From Pseudooceanicola endophyticus (GTDB taxonomy: Bacteria; Pseudomonadota; Alphaproteobacteria; Rhodobacterales; Rhodobacteraceae), in contig NZ_JAHIAB010000005.1 of NCBI RefSeq assembly GCF_018760365.1, forward strand, positions 62,001 through 126,000: 64,000 nt of DNA, read 5' to 3'. Below are positions 16,841 to 26,090 of this stretch, piece after piece. Within the stretch, counting starts at the first letter, position 1. Each line of letters begins with the position of its first letter. The translations under genes and the position numbers were made by a program. The notes under the pieces are model-generated. The model ran no database searches, was not told the DNA's origin, and was given only the letters and a program-made list of their open reading frames with translations.

Positions 16841-19027
16841 TCAGGTCCGCGACCGGTTCGGGGCCTGGGCCGGGAACGGGTCTCCGGCGGGTTGCGGCGC
16901 GCAGAACAGGAAGCCCTGCATGTCGGTGCAGCCCAGTTCGGTCAGGATCCGGGCCTGGTCCTCGGTCTCGACCCCCTCGGCGGTCGATTGCAGGCCGAAG
17001 GCCCGGGCCAGCTCGATCATGCTGCGCACCACCGCCAGGTCCTCGGGGCGCAGCAGCAGCCCAGAGACGAAGCTGCGGTCGATCTTGATCCGGTCCACCT
17101 TCATCGCCCGCAGGCGCACGAAATTCGAGAAACCGACGCCGAAATCGTCCAGTGCGAGGGACACGCCCAGGGCCCGCAGTTCGTGCAGGGTCTGGAAGGA
17201 AGGATCCTGGCTTTCCGCCAGCAGGGTCTCGGTGATCTCCAGCTCCAGCCGGTGCGGCTCCAGCCCGGTTTCGGCCAGCACGGCGCGGACGCCGTCGGCA
17301 TAGCCGGGCTGGTTCAGTTCCCGCACCGAGACGTTCAGCGCGATCCGCACGCCCGGCCAGCGGCGCGCGGCGCGACAGCCCTCGCGCAGAACGTAGCGTC
17401 CCAGCTCGACGATCAGGTCGCTTTCCTCGGCCAGTGGCACGAAGAGAGAGGGCGGCAGGCGACCGCGCCGCTCATGGGTCCAGCGGATCAGCCCCTCGAC
17501 CGAAACGAGGCTGCGGTCGCGGGTGGCGTAGACCGGCTGGAAATACAGCTCCAGCCCCTCGCCGCCGGCCTCCAGCGCGGCGCGCAGATCCTGTTCCAGC
17601 CGCTTGCGAAAGCTGATCTCGCGGTCGAGGCGGGGATCGTAGGGTTCGGCGCGGTTGCGTCCGCCCGCCTTGGCGGCATAGAGCGCGGCATCGGCGCGGC
17701 GCACCAGCTCTTCGCGGCCAATGGCGGCGCGGTCGCAGGCATAGCCCAGGCTGGCCCCCAGACGCAGGCTGTGGCCTTTGACCTCGAAGGCCGGCTGCAG
17801 GGCGCGCAGCAGCTGCTCTCCCTGTTGGGCCACGGCCTGCGGATCGGAGGCATCGGGCAGGAAGATGATGAATTCGTCGCCGCCCAGCCGGGCGATCCGG
17901 GCCCCCGGCGCGGTCTGGGTCAGCCTGCGGGACACCTGCCGCAGCAGCTCGTCCCCGACATGGTGGCCATAGGTGTCGTTGGCCAGCTTGAACCGGTCGA
18001 GGTCGATGTAGAGCATGGCGACCTCTTGCTCCGGAGCGGCGCGCAGCAGGGCATCGACGCTGCTGGCAAAGCCGCTGCGGTTCCATAGGCCGGTCAGGGA
18101 ATCGTGCCTGGCCATGGTCTCGATCCGGGCCATGTCGGCGCGTTCGCGCTGGCGGGCGCGCAGGATCAGCCAGCCGGCGACGCCGACCAGGATCAGCCCG
18201 GCGGCCATGAAGCCCAGCAGGATCGGCAGGATGTCGTGGAAGACCCGGTCGCCGGGGCGGGGCGCATTCCAGGTGACATAGGCCAGGGCCTGGCCATTGG
18301 CATTCTGCAAGGGCAGCGCAGCGGGGCCATGGGGGGCGCCGGCGGGCAGGATCCTGGTGGTAACGCCGGGTCGCGACGCCTCGATCTTCGGCAGGAAGTC
18401 CCTGGCGAGGTTGTAGATCGCCACATGCAGCACGGCATCGTCGCGGTCCGAGGGCAGCACGTCGCGGCTCTCGGGCAGGATCGGCCTGAGGCTGATGACC
18501 ACGGGGGCGCCTTCCAGCAGCGCGATTTCGGTCAGGCCGGCGGCGAAATCATCGGCGGGGCGCGCGCGCAGTCGGGCGGCGAACGGTGCCAGCAGCGCCC
18601 GCCGCGCCGCGGAAAGGGGGGCCAGCACCGCACCGGCATCCGACCAGCCGCGGATCAGCCTGGGCCCCGGGGCCAGCAGGAACACCTCCTGGTAGTCGAA
18701 ATAGTCGTGCGGCCATTCGAGCAGGTTGTTGTCGAGCCAGTCGGTATTCTCGGGTCGGGCCACGGCGGCATAGGCATCGTCCCAGGGGGTGATGCTGGCC
18801 TGTTCGTGCAGGATCTGCGCCTGCACCTGATCAAGTTCGTTCGCGATCGAGCGACGCAGCCAGTCCGAGGTCGCAAGGTCGGTCCGCCCGGTGGCCCAGT
18901 GAACCAGGCTGAGCGTGAGCGCGCACAATCCGACCGCGAGGCACAGCAGGCCTCCGAGACGGATGGCGTAGTACCGCAGGCGGCGTGCTCGTGGCAGACC
19001 GGTCAAGATTTGGAAATGTCCAGGCAT
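16841..19027 (-). CDS. CHASE4-GGDEF-EAL membrane protein (c-di-GMP turnover)
   Basis: About 728 aa from the ATG chosen here. TM1 is at about 19-42; the periplasmic part has the CHASE4-like TPWDDAYAAV and WLDNNLLEWPHDYFD; TM2 is at about 258-282. The GGDEF domain has an intact LGGDEFIIF and HDSLTGLWNR but no RxxD inhibition site before it. The EAL domain carries EGLIRW in place of EALLRW, with ELEITET, DDFGVGFSN, KIDRSF and AEGVETEDQ intact, so phosphodiesterase activity is expected. Starts at 19081 or 19126 in the same frame are possible; none has a strong Shine-Dalgarno. The periplasmic signal is unknown. Confidence 0.88.
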   Translation of the reverse strand: MPGHFQILTGLPRARRLRYYAIRLGGLLCLAVGLCALTLSLVHWATGRTDLATSDWLRRSIANELDQVQAQILHEQASITPWDDAYAAVARPENTDWLDNNLLEWPHDYFDYQEVFLLAPGPRLIRGWSDAGAVLAPLSAARRALLAPFAARLRARPADDFAAGLTEIALLEGAPVVISLRPILPESRDVLPSDRDDAVLHVAIYNLARDFLPKIEASRPGVTTRILPAGAPHGPAALPLQNANGQALAYVTWNAPRPGDRVFHDILPILLGFMAAGLILVGVAGWLILRARQRERADMARIETMARHDSLTGLWNRSGFASSVDALLRAAPEQEVAMLYIDLDRFKLANDTYGHHVGDELLRQVSRRLTQTAPGARIARLGGDEFIIFLPDASDPQAVAQQGEQLLRALQPAFEVKGHSLRLGASLGYACDRAAIGREELVRRADAALYAAKAGGRNRAEPYDPRLDREISFRKRLEQDLRAALEAGGEGLELYFQPVYATRDRSLVSVEGLIRWTHERRGRLPPSLFVPLAEESDLIVELGRYVLREGCRAARRWPGVRIALNVSVRELNQPGYADGVRAVLAETGLEPHRLELEITETLLAESQDPSFQTLHELRALGVSLALDDFGVGFSNFVRLRAMKVDRIKIDRSFVSGLLLRPEDLAVVRSMIELARAFGLQSTAEGVETEDQARILTELGCTDMQGFLFCAPQPAGDPFPAQAPNRSRT

Positions 19028-19407
19028 TGGTCCACGCGAAGAGATCGTCCCCACCCTGAATATACCAAAGGTGGTAAACATCGTAGCAACATTATGGATT
19101 TGCCGCTCGATGCGTCGGACTGTCACCGCGCGGCGGTGGTCGGTCGCCGCGTTCGGATTTGACTGGCCACGCCAATTCCTTGACCGGCAGTGCCAATATG
19201 CGGACCGGCGCTTGCCGGACGCCGGGGCGGGGGCAAGATAGGGTGTTTTCTCAGAAGGATGCGTGCCCGATGTTCCTGCCCCTTCGCCTGCCCGATCCTG
19301 CGCGGCCCCGCAGCCTGCTGAGGCCAGGCCGGGCCGTTCCGCAGGTCCGGCCCGCGGCGCCCATCCCGGGGACGCTCTTGCGGGGGGGCTGCCGCGGCGC
19401 GGGACGC
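19028..19407. other. Intergenic region between GGDEF-EAL and maiA
   Basis: About 380 bp. The part next to the GGDEF-EAL gene is AT-richer (gtggtaaacatcgtagcaac) and may hold its promoter, or code for an N-terminal extension if an upstream start is used. The rest is GC-rich with a small CCGGCG/CGCCGG hairpin near 19225. No gene is supported. Confidence 0.45.
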
Positions 19408-20037
19408 TCAGGCGAGGGCGCTGCGGAAATGGTCGGGGTGGGCGGCCCGCACGGCCTCGATCCCGTTCAGCGCTTCGGCCACCGCGCGGATGCGCGGCAT
19501 CGGCGACAGGTCCACCCCCCAGCGGTCGGCATTGTAGAGCTGCGGCACCAGGCAGAGATCGGCCAGCCCGGGCCGGTCGCCATGGCAGAAGCGGCTGCCC
19601 GGCTCCAGCATCGCCTCGAAGGCCAGCAGGCCCGGGGTCATGAACCGGAGCATCCAGCTTTCCATGGTGATTTCGCCGCCCGAATGGCCCGAGGCATGGC
19701 GGGCGACACGCAGGTTGCAGACCGGGTGGATCTCCATCGCGATGGCCTGGGCCAGGGCGCGCACCCGGGCGCGCTCGGCCGGGGCCTGGGGCAGCAGCCC
19801 GAGGTCGCGCGTCTCGTCCAGATATTCCAGGATCGCCAGCGACTGGGTCAGCCGCAGACCGTCGATATCCAGCACCGGCACCAGACCTTGCGGATTGCGC
19901 GCCAGATGCGCGGGCGCGCTCTGTTCCCCCTTCACCAGATCCACCGGCACGGCACTCCAGGCTTCGTCCATCAGGCCCAGGGCGATGCGCACCCGGTAGC
20001 TCGCCGAAGAGCGCCAGTAGTCGTAGAGCGTGATCAT
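19408..20037 (-). CDS. maiA: Maleylacetoacetate isomerase (zeta-class GST)
   Basis: A 209-aa glutathione-dependent cis-trans isomerase converting maleylacetoacetate to fumarylacetoacetate. It begins MITLYDYWRSSASYRVRIAL, containing the zeta-class active-site SSAS, has the GSH-binding PQGLVPVLDIDG and TQSLAILEYLDE, and a C-terminal domain with LADLCLVPQLYNADRWG. The start overlaps the end of the upstream MarR gene by 4 bp, so the two are translationally coupled. It supplies the middle step between the HmgA and FahA encoded divergently. Maleylpyruvate isomerase of gentisate pathways is a close relative, but the hmgA/fahA context favours maleylacetoacetate. Confidence 0.92.
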   Translation of the reverse strand: MITLYDYWRSSASYRVRIALGLMDEAWSAVPVDLVKGEQSAPAHLARNPQGLVPVLDIDGLRLTQSLAILEYLDETRDLGLLPQAPAERARVRALAQAIAMEIHPVCNLRVARHASGHSGGEITMESWMLRFMTPGLLAFEAMLEPGSRFCHGDRPGLADLCLVPQLYNADRWGVDLSPMPRIRAVAEALNGIEAVRAAHPDHFRSALA

Positions 20038-20489
20038 AGATTCTTCTTCTCCATGAGGGTGGTCAGCGCATCCTGGAGGGCCTGGTAATGCGGGCCCAGC
20101 ATGTCACGGATCTGCTGCTGGTAGGCTTCGGCCAGGGGCACGATCTCGGTCAGCAGGGCGCGCCCCTTCGGGGTCAGCGACAGCTTGACCAGCCGGCGGT
20201 CCGCCTGATCGGTGCATTTCGCCAGGTATCCGGCGGCCTCCAGCCGAGCGGCGGCCCGGCTGACCTTGGATTTTTCCAGGCTCACCCGGCGCTCGATGTC
20301 GCGCACCGAGGGGGTGCCGGCATAGCCCACGTTCACCAGCACCCGCCATTCCGCCACCGAAATGTCGAAACGCGCGCGGTACTGGTCCGCAAGGTCCTTC
20401 GACAGATCGGTCGCCAGAACCGCCAGCCGGTAGGGCAGATAGCCGTCCAGATCGAATTCGGGAAGGGGCTTGCCGTTCATCTCGGTCAT
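20034..20489 (-). CDS. MarR family regulator of homogentisate catabolism
   Basis: A 151-aa winged-helix protein. The HTH is at about 55-85 (SVRDIERRVSLEKSKVSRAA) and the wing is TDQADRRLVKLSLTPKG. The start at 20489 (MTEMNGKPL) is preferred because AGGGA lies upstream; the in-frame ATG at 20519 lacks one. It is divergent from hmgA, co-transcribed with maiA, and the gap between has two perfect palindromes over a TTGACA box. It therefore very likely represses both units and is released by a pathway aromatic, by analogy with HmgR-type control; the effector is not shown. Confidence 0.9.
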   Translation of the reverse strand: MTEMNGKPLPEFDLDGYLPYRLAVLATDLSKDLADQYRARFDISVAEWRVLVNVGYAGTPSVRDIERRVSLEKSKVSRAAARLEAAGYLAKCTDQADRRLVKLSLTPKGRALLTEIVPLAEAYQQQIRDMLGPHYQALQDALTTLMEKKNL

Positions 20490-20541
20490 GCAGGTCTGTC
20501 CCTTTTCACGGTATTCCATGAGGTTGCGCGAAACTCATATC

Positions 20542-20554
20542 ATTTGCAACAAAT
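20542..20554. promoter_or_regulatory. Palindrome ATTTG CAA CAAAT in the marR-hmgA gap
   Basis: Perfect 5-base arms with a 3-nt centre, 53 bp upstream of the MarR start. Shares the TTTGCAA core with the neighbouring 20565-20580 palindrome. Probable MarR site near the marR-maiA promoter. Confidence 0.5.
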
Positions 20555-20557
20555 AGA

Positions 20558-20586
20558 TTGACATCATTGCAAATGCAATGAAATAC
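20558..20586 (+). promoter_or_regulatory. hmgA promoter with embedded operator
   Basis: A consensus -35 box TTGACA (20558-20563) is followed by the perfect palindrome CATTGCA AA TGCAATG (20565-20580) and a weak -10 candidate near 20579-20586. The operator fills the spacer, so a bound repressor would block RNA polymerase. It lies 63-91 bp before the hmgA start. Confidence 0.65.
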
Positions 20587-20648
20587 TCGAACCATCAGGA
20601 CCGGGGCCGCATGGCCCGCCCGGAACCGCACTGAACTGGGAGGTAAAA

Positions 20649-22007
20649 GTGTATCATTCCGAACTGAAACGTGCCGACAGCAGCACCGTCACCACGACCG
20701 GCTACATGCCGGGCTTTGGCAATGATTTTGAAACCGAGGCCCTGCCCGGCGCCCTGCCCCAGGGCATGAACAGCCCGCAGAAATGCGCCTATGGTCTGTA
20801 CGGAGAGCAGCTTTCGGGCACCGCCTTCACCGCCCCCAGCCACCAGAACGAACGCACCTGGTGCTACCGCATCCGCCCCTCGGTCAAGCATACGGGCCGC
20901 TTCGCCCCGATCGACGTGCCCTACTGGAAATCGGCGCCCAACGTCGATCCCAAGGTTGCCTCCCTGGGTCAGTACCGCTGGGATCCGGTGCCCCATACCG
21001 AGGACAAGCTGACCTGGATCACCGGGATGCGCACCATGACCACGGCGGGCGATGTCTATACCCAGGTGGGGATGGCCGCGCATGTCTACCTGGTCACCGC
21101 CTCGATGCAGGACGAATACTTCTATTCCGCCGACAGCGAGCTGCTGATCGTCCCGCAGGAGGGCCGGCTGCGGCTGGCGACCGAGCTGGGCGTGATCGAG
21201 CTGGAGCCCAAGGAGATCGCGATCATCCCGCGCGGCCTGCTCTACCGGGTCGAACTGGTCGAAGGCCCCGCCCGCGGTTTCGTCTGCGAGAATTACGGCC
21301 AGAAGTTCGACCTGCCCGGCCGGGGTCCCATCGGCGCCAACTGCATGGCGAACCGGCGCGACTTCAAGACCCCCGTCGCCGCCTTCGAGGACCGCGATGC
21401 CAAAAGCCGCGTGGTGATCAAATGGCAGGGCCAGTTCCATGAGACCTGGATCGACCATTCGCCCCTCGACGTGGTGGCCTGGCACGGCAACTACGCGCCG
21501 GTGAAATACGATCTGCGCAATTACTGCCCGATCGGCGCGATCCTGTTCGATCACCCCGATCCCTCGATCTTCACCGTGCTGACCGCGCCTTCCGGCGTGG
21601 AAGGGACCGCGAACATCGACTTCGTGCTGTTCCGCGAGCGCTGGATGACCATGGAGGACACCTTCCGTCCGCCCTGGTACCACAAGAACGTCATGTCGGA
21701 ACTGATGGGCAACATCTACGGCGAATACGACGCCAAGCCCAACGGCTTTGCCCCCGGCGGCATGAGCCTGCACAACATGATGCTGCCCCATGGCCCCGAC
21801 AACGAGGCCTTTGAAAAGGCGACCTTCGCGGATCTTCAGCCCAACAAGCTCGACAATACCATGTCCTTCATGTTCGAGACCCGCTTCCCGCAGCATCTGA
21901 CCGCCTTCGCGGCGCAGGAGGCGCCGCTTCAGGACGATTACATCGACTGCTGGGACAGCCTGACGAAGCATTTCGACGGCACGCCCGAAGGCAACTGGGG
22001 CAAGTAA
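20649..22007 (+). CDS. hmgA: Homogentisate 1,2-dioxygenase
   Basis: A 452-aa non-haem Fe(II) dioxygenase that opens homogentisate to maleylacetoacetate. It starts at GTG 20649 behind GGGAGG. Family landmarks are [14 protein letters not shown] near the N-terminus, [15 protein letters not shown], and the metal site: His in [14 protein letters not shown], Glu in the same SELMG, and His in [12 protein letters not shown]. Length matches the family (about 430-450). It opens the plus-strand catabolic operon and is followed by a large hairpin and fahA. Confidence 0.96.
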   Translation: MYHSELKRADSSTVTTTGYMPGFGNDFETEALPGALPQGMNSPQKCAYGLYGEQLSGTAFTAPSHQNERTWCYRIRPSVKHTGRFAPIDVPYWKSAPNVDPKVASLGQYRWDPVPHTEDKLTWITGMRTMTTAGDVYTQVGMAAHVYLVTASMQDEYFYSADSELLIVPQEGRLRLATELGVIELEPKEIAIIPRGLLYRVELVEGPARGFVCENYGQKFDLPGRGPIGANCMANRRDFKTPVAAFEDRDAKSRVVIKWQGQFHETWIDHSPLDVVAWHGNYAPVKYDLRNYCPIGAILFDHPDPSIFTVLTAPSGVEGTANIDFVLFRERWMTMEDTFRPPWYHKNVMSELMGNIYGEYDAKPNGFAPGGMSLHNMMLPHGPDNEAFEKATFADLQPNKLDNTMSFMFETRFPQHLTAFAAQEAPLQDDYIDCWDSLTKHFDGTPEGNWGK

Positions 22008-22033
22008 CCCTCTCACCCACCTGCCCCAGCCCG

Positions 22034-22079
22034 CAGGCCCCCGGCCCGGAGTCCCCTCCGGCGCCGGACCGGGGGCCTG
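22034..22079 (+). other. Large hairpin between hmgA and fahA
   Basis: Sixteen-base arms with one mismatch (CAGGCCCCCGG... / ...CCGGGGGCCTG) start 27 bp after the hmgA stop and are followed only by TCCCTTT. Likely a partial terminator or 3'-end stabiliser that raises hmgA over fahA. Confidence 0.5.
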
Positions 22080-22109
22080 TCCCTTTCCCAAGACAGCCGA
22101 GACCGAACC

Positions 22110-23369
22110 ATGCCCTTCAAGACCAGCTGGGTCGCCAGCGCCAACAGCGCCCGGACCGATTTCCCCCTCGACAACCTGCCCTACGGCGTCTTCTCGAGCG
22201 CCGGCGCGGCCCCGCGCTGCGGCGTGGCGATCGGCGACATGATCCTGGATGCCGCCACCGCCGAAACCCTCGGGCTTTTGACCCTGCCGGGCGGTCCGCT
22301 GCTGCAGGCGGGCAGCTGGAACGCGGTGATGGCCGCCGGGCCGGCCACCTGGGAAGCGCTGCGCGACCGCCTGGGCGCCCTTCTGGCCGAAGGCGCCCCC
22401 GAGGCCGAGGCGCTGGCGGACCTGCTGGTGCCCCAGGCCGAGGCCACCCTGCATCTGCCCTTCACCGTCACCGAATACACCGATTTCTACGCCTCGAAGA
22501 ACCATGCGATGAATGTCGGCACGATGTTCCGCGGCCCCGAAAACGCGCTGCCGCCGAACTGGTTGTCGATCCCCATCGGCTACAACGGGCGCGCCTCTTC
22601 CGTCGTCGTCTCGGGGACCGACGTGGTGCGCCCCTGGGGGCAGTTGAAGGGCCCGAACGACGATCTGCCCCGTTTCGCCCCCTGCGCCCGCTTCGATCTT
22701 GAGCTCGAGATGGGCGCGATCGTCGGCCAGCCTTCCTCGGGCATGGTGTCGGTCGCAGAGGCGGATCAGATGATTTTCGGCTACGTGCTGCTGAACGACT
22801 GGTCGGCGCGCGATGTGCAGGCCTGGGAATACCAGCCGCTCGGCCCCTTCCAGGCCAAGGCCACCGCGACCACGATCAGCCCCTGGATCGTCACCCGCGC
22901 CGCGCTGGAGCCCTTCCGCACCGCCACGCCCGAACGCGAACGTCCCCTGCTGCCCTACCTCAGCGAACCCGGCCCGATGCTGTACGATATCGCGCTGGAG
23001 GTTTCGCTGACCCCCGAGGGCGGCGCGGAAACCGTGATCGCGCGGACCAATTACGACCAGATGTATTACTCCGCCGCGCAGCAGCTCTGCCATCACACCA
23101 CCTCGGGCTGTTCCATGCGGGTGGGCGATCTGCTCGGCTCGGGCACGATCTCGGGCACCACGAAGGACAGCCGGGGCTCCCTGCTGGAACTCAGCTGGGG
23201 CGGCAAGGAACCGTTGACCCTGCCCGACGGCACCCCCCGCAGCTTCCTGGAAGACGGCGACACGCTGACCCTGCGCGGCGCGGCGCAGGGGGACGGCTAC
23301 CGCATCGGCTTCGGCGCCTGCACCGGCAAGGTGCTGCCCGCCATCGACCTGCCCGACTGGGCGCACTAA
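22110..23369 (+). CDS. fahA: Fumarylacetoacetase
   Basis: A 419-aa hydrolase that splits fumarylacetoacetate into fumarate and acetoacetate. The short N-terminal SH3-like domain (1-115) starts SWVASANSARTDFPLDNLPY. The catalytic domain has EYTDFYASKNHAMNVGTMFR (metal Asp and catalytic His), the DLELEMGAIVG glutamates, and NDWSARDVQAWEYQPLG with the metal Asp. All key residues are present. It follows hmgA in the same operon; the next gene starts 18 bp later. Confidence 0.95.
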   Translation: MPFKTSWVASANSARTDFPLDNLPYGVFSSAGAAPRCGVAIGDMILDAATAETLGLLTLPGGPLLQAGSWNAVMAAGPATWEALRDRLGALLAEGAPEAEALADLLVPQAEATLHLPFTVTEYTDFYASKNHAMNVGTMFRGPENALPPNWLSIPIGYNGRASSVVVSGTDVVRPWGQLKGPNDDLPRFAPCARFDLELEMGAIVGQPSSGMVSVAEADQMIFGYVLLNDWSARDVQAWEYQPLGPFQAKATATTISPWIVTRAALEPFRTATPERERPLLPYLSEPGPMLYDIALEVSLTPEGGAETVIARTNYDQMYYSAAQQLCHHTTSGCSMRVGDLLGSGTISGTTKDSRGSLLELSWGGKEPLTLPDGTPRSFLEDGDTLTLRGAAQGDGYRIGFGACTGKVLPAIDLPDWAH

Positions 23370-23387
23370 CCTTGAAGGACTGACACC

Positions 23388-24338
23388 ATGGCAAAAGCAT
23401 TCGCATCCCAGGGCGACCTGGCCGAAAAGACGATCAGCTTCACCGAGGTCGGCGACGACCTCTATGCCTTCACCGCCGAGGGCGATCCCAACACCGGCGT
23501 CATCATCGGCGACGACAGCGTCATGATCGTCGAGGCCCAGGCCACCCCCCGGCTCGCGCGCAAGGTGATGGAGTGCGTGCGCTCGGTCACCGACAAGCCG
23601 ATCAGCCATGTCGTGCTGACCCACTATCACGCCGTCCGCGTGCTGGGCGCCAGCGCCTACGGCGCGCGTGAGATCATCATGTCCGACACCGCCGCCGCCC
23701 AGGTCGAGGAACGCGGCCAGGAGGACTGGGACAGCGAGTTCGGCCGTTTCCCCCGCCTGTTCCAGGGCCATGAGGAAATCCCCGGCCTGACCCGCCCCAC
23801 CACCACCTTCAGCGACCGCATGACGGTCTATCTGGGCAAGCGCCGGGTCGACATCATGACCCCGGGCCGCGCCCATACCGCCGGCGATGCGGTGATCTGG
23901 GTGCCCGACCAGGAGGTGATGTTCACCGGTGACATCGTGGAATACCACTCGGCCTGCTACTGCGGCGACGGCCATTTCCGCGACTGGCCCGAGACGCTGG
24001 CGAAGATCGCCGCCTATCAGCCGAAATCCATCGCGCCCGGTCGGGGCGACGCGCTGGTGGGGGAAAAGATGGTGGCCGATGCCATCGCCAACACCGCCGA
24101 TTTCGTCTCCAGCACCTACAAGCCGGTGGCGCGCGTGGTGGCCCGGGGCGGCACCCTGAAAGAGGCCTGGGACGCGGTGCGCGCGGAATGCGATCCGAAG
24201 TTCGCCAACTATGCGATCTACGAACACTGCCTGCCCTTCAACGTCGCCCGCGCCTATGACGAGGCCCGCGGCATCGACACCCCCCGCGTCTGGACCGCCG
24301 AGCGCGACCAGCAGATGTGGGCCGCGCTGCAGGGCTGA
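23388..24338 (+). CDS. Metallo-beta-lactamase-fold protein with altered metal motif
   Basis: A 316-aa protein of the MBL superfamily. The usual HxHxDH metal motif is H79-Y-H81-A-V-R84 here, so the Asp and the third His are missing. A later His (GRAHTAGDAV, about 158) and Asp in FTGDIVEY remain. It would therefore keep at most part of the dinuclear site. Its place between fahA and the aromatic hydroxylase, 18 bp after fahA, ties it to homogentisate catabolism. No reaction can be assigned; hydrolysis of a pathway ester/thioester or detoxification of a side product are possibilities. No signal peptide. Confidence 0.82.
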   Translation: MAKAFASQGDLAEKTISFTEVGDDLYAFTAEGDPNTGVIIGDDSVMIVEAQATPRLARKVMECVRSVTDKPISHVVLTHYHAVRVLGASAYGAREIIMSDTAAAQVEERGQEDWDSEFGRFPRLFQGHEEIPGLTRPTTTFSDRMTVYLGKRRVDIMTPGRAHTAGDAVIWVPDQEVMFTGDIVEYHSACYCGDGHFRDWPETLAKIAAYQPKSIAPGRGDALVGEKMVADAIANTADFVSSTYKPVARVVARGGTLKEAWDAVRAECDPKFANYAIYEHCLPFNVARAYDEARGIDTPRVWTAERDQQMWAALQG

Positions 24339-24455
24339 GGATCCCTGCCGCGAGGATGATCAGACAGTGACCCGGAGCGCTGCGGCGCTCCGGCCTAGAC
24401 GCCGGGCGGCCCGCCAGCGGCCTCTTCCGGCATGTCCAATGGGAGGACCCGATCC

Positions 24456-26087
24456 GTGTTTCAGGACAGATACAGCCTGGCCTTCAAGCTTTACCCCTAC
24501 ATGCGCTCGGCCGATCAGGAGGCCGGGATCCCGGTGCGCCATCCCGTGGTGATCGTCGGCGGCGGCCCCATCGGTCTGGCCTCGGCGCTGGATCTCGGGC
24601 GGCAGGGCATTCCCGTCGTGCTTCTGGACGACCATGAAGGCATCGGCATGGGCAGCCGCGCGATCTGCTTTGCCAAGCGCAGCCTGGAGATCGCCGACCG
24701 CTACGGCTGCGGCGACCCGATCGTCCAGAAGGGCGTGGTCTGGAACCTCGGCAAGGTGTTCCACGACAACCGCCAGATCTACGAATTCAACCTCCTGCCC
24801 GAGGACGGCCACAAGTATCCGGCCTTCATCAACCTCCAGCAGCCCTATTTCGAACGCTTCCTGTTCGAGCAGATCGTCGAGGAACAGGCCAAGGGCGCGC
24901 CGATCCAGATCCGCGGCAAGAACCGCGTCGATGCGGTGGAGACCTTCGACGATCACGTCGCGCTGGAGGTGATGACCCCGGAGGGCCCCTACCGGCTTGA
25001 GGCCGACTGGCTGATCGCCAGCGATGGCGCCTCCTCTCCGGTGCGCTCCATGATGGGGCTCGATTTCGAGGGGCGGGTGTTCAGGGACAGCTTCCTGATC
25101 GCCGATATCCGCATGACCAACGGCACCTTCCCGACGGAACGCTGGTTCTGGTTTGAACCCTGGTTCAAGTCCGGCGCCTCGACCCTGCTGCACAAGCAGC
25201 CCGATGACGTCTGGCGGGTCGATTTCCAGATCGGCTGGGACATCGACCGCAAGGAAGAGATGAAGGAAGAGAACATCCGCCGCCGTCTGGATGCGATGCT
25301 GGGCGAGGGTGTGGATTACGAGATCGTCTGGTCCTCGATCTACACCTTCCAGTGCCGCCGGATGCAGAAGTTCCGCCATGGCCGGGTGCTGTTTGCCGGT
25401 GACAGCGCGCACCAGGTGTCGCCCTTCGGGGCGCGCGGGGCGAATTCCGGGATGCAGGATGTCGACAACCTGGGCTGGAAGCTGGGCATGGTGCTGCGTG
25501 GCGAGGCGCCCGAGGCGCTGATGGACAGCTACGACGAGGAACGCCGTTTCGGTGCGGATGAGAACATCCGCAACTCCACCCGCTCGACCGATTTCATCAC
25601 CCCGAAGTCGAAGATCAGCCACATGTTCCGCAACGCCGTACTGGATCTGGCCGAGCGTTACGAATTCGCCCGCCCGATCGTCAACTCGGGCCGCCTCTCG
25701 GTGCCCTGCACCTATGACGGGCTGTCGCTGAACGGCGAGGACGCGCTGCCCGGCGCCCCGGCGCGCACCCGTCCCGGCAGCGCCTGCCCCGATGCGCCGC
25801 TTGGCAACGGCTTCCTGCTGTGCCGGATGGGCGGGGGCGGCTTCAGCCTGCTGACCATCGATGCCGAGGCCCCCGACGCGATCCTCGAGGCGGGCGTCAC
25901 CGTCACCCGCCTCGCGCTGTCCGCCAGCGATGACCCGAGCGGCGCGCTGGCCGCGCGCTACCTCGGCGATGCGCCCTCGGGCGTCTATCTGGTGCGCCCC
26001 GACCAGCATGTCGTGGCCCGCTGGGACCATTACGACGACACCGCCCTGCGCGCCGCCCTGCGCCGGGCCTGCGGCAAGGAGGCCTGA
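24456..26087 (+). CDS. FAD-dependent aromatic hydroxylase (MhpA/PheA-type monooxygenase)
   Basis: A 543-aa class A flavoprotein monooxygenase. GTG 24456 is the start: GGGAGGA lies 8 bp upstream, inside the longer frame from 24432. The Rossmann motif VVIVGGGPIGLASALDLG is at about 30-47, the DG motif in WLIASDGASSPVR, and the FAD ribityl-binding RVLFAGDSAHQVSPFGARG. The C-terminal part fits the thioredoxin-like domain of this class. It hydroxylates a phenolic ring with NAD(P)H and O2. In this operon the sensible role is making homogentisate (for example from 3-hydroxyphenylacetate), but the substrate is inferred. Confidence 0.87.
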   Translation: MFQDRYSLAFKLYPYMRSADQEAGIPVRHPVVIVGGGPIGLASALDLGRQGIPVVLLDDHEGIGMGSRAICFAKRSLEIADRYGCGDPIVQKGVVWNLGKVFHDNRQIYEFNLLPEDGHKYPAFINLQQPYFERFLFEQIVEEQAKGAPIQIRGKNRVDAVETFDDHVALEVMTPEGPYRLEADWLIASDGASSPVRSMMGLDFEGRVFRDSFLIADIRMTNGTFPTERWFWFEPWFKSGASTLLHKQPDDVWRVDFQIGWDIDRKEEMKEENIRRRLDAMLGEGVDYEIVWSSIYTFQCRRMQKFRHGRVLFAGDSAHQVSPFGARGANSGMQDVDNLGWKLGMVLRGEAPEALMDSYDEERRFGADENIRNSTRSTDFITPKSKISHMFRNAVLDLAERYEFARPIVNSGRLSVPCTYDGLSLNGEDALPGAPARTRPGSACPDAPLGNGFLLCRMGGGGFSLLTIDAEAPDAILEAGVTVTRLALSASDDPSGALAARYLGDAPSGVYLVRPDQHVVARWDHYDDTALRAALRRACGKEA

Positions 26088-26090
26088 GCC

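Noticed and set aside
20595-24227. 1210-codon minus-strand frame over hmgA-fahA-MBL
   Set aside because: Antisense to dioxygenase and fumarylacetoacetase with complete active sites.
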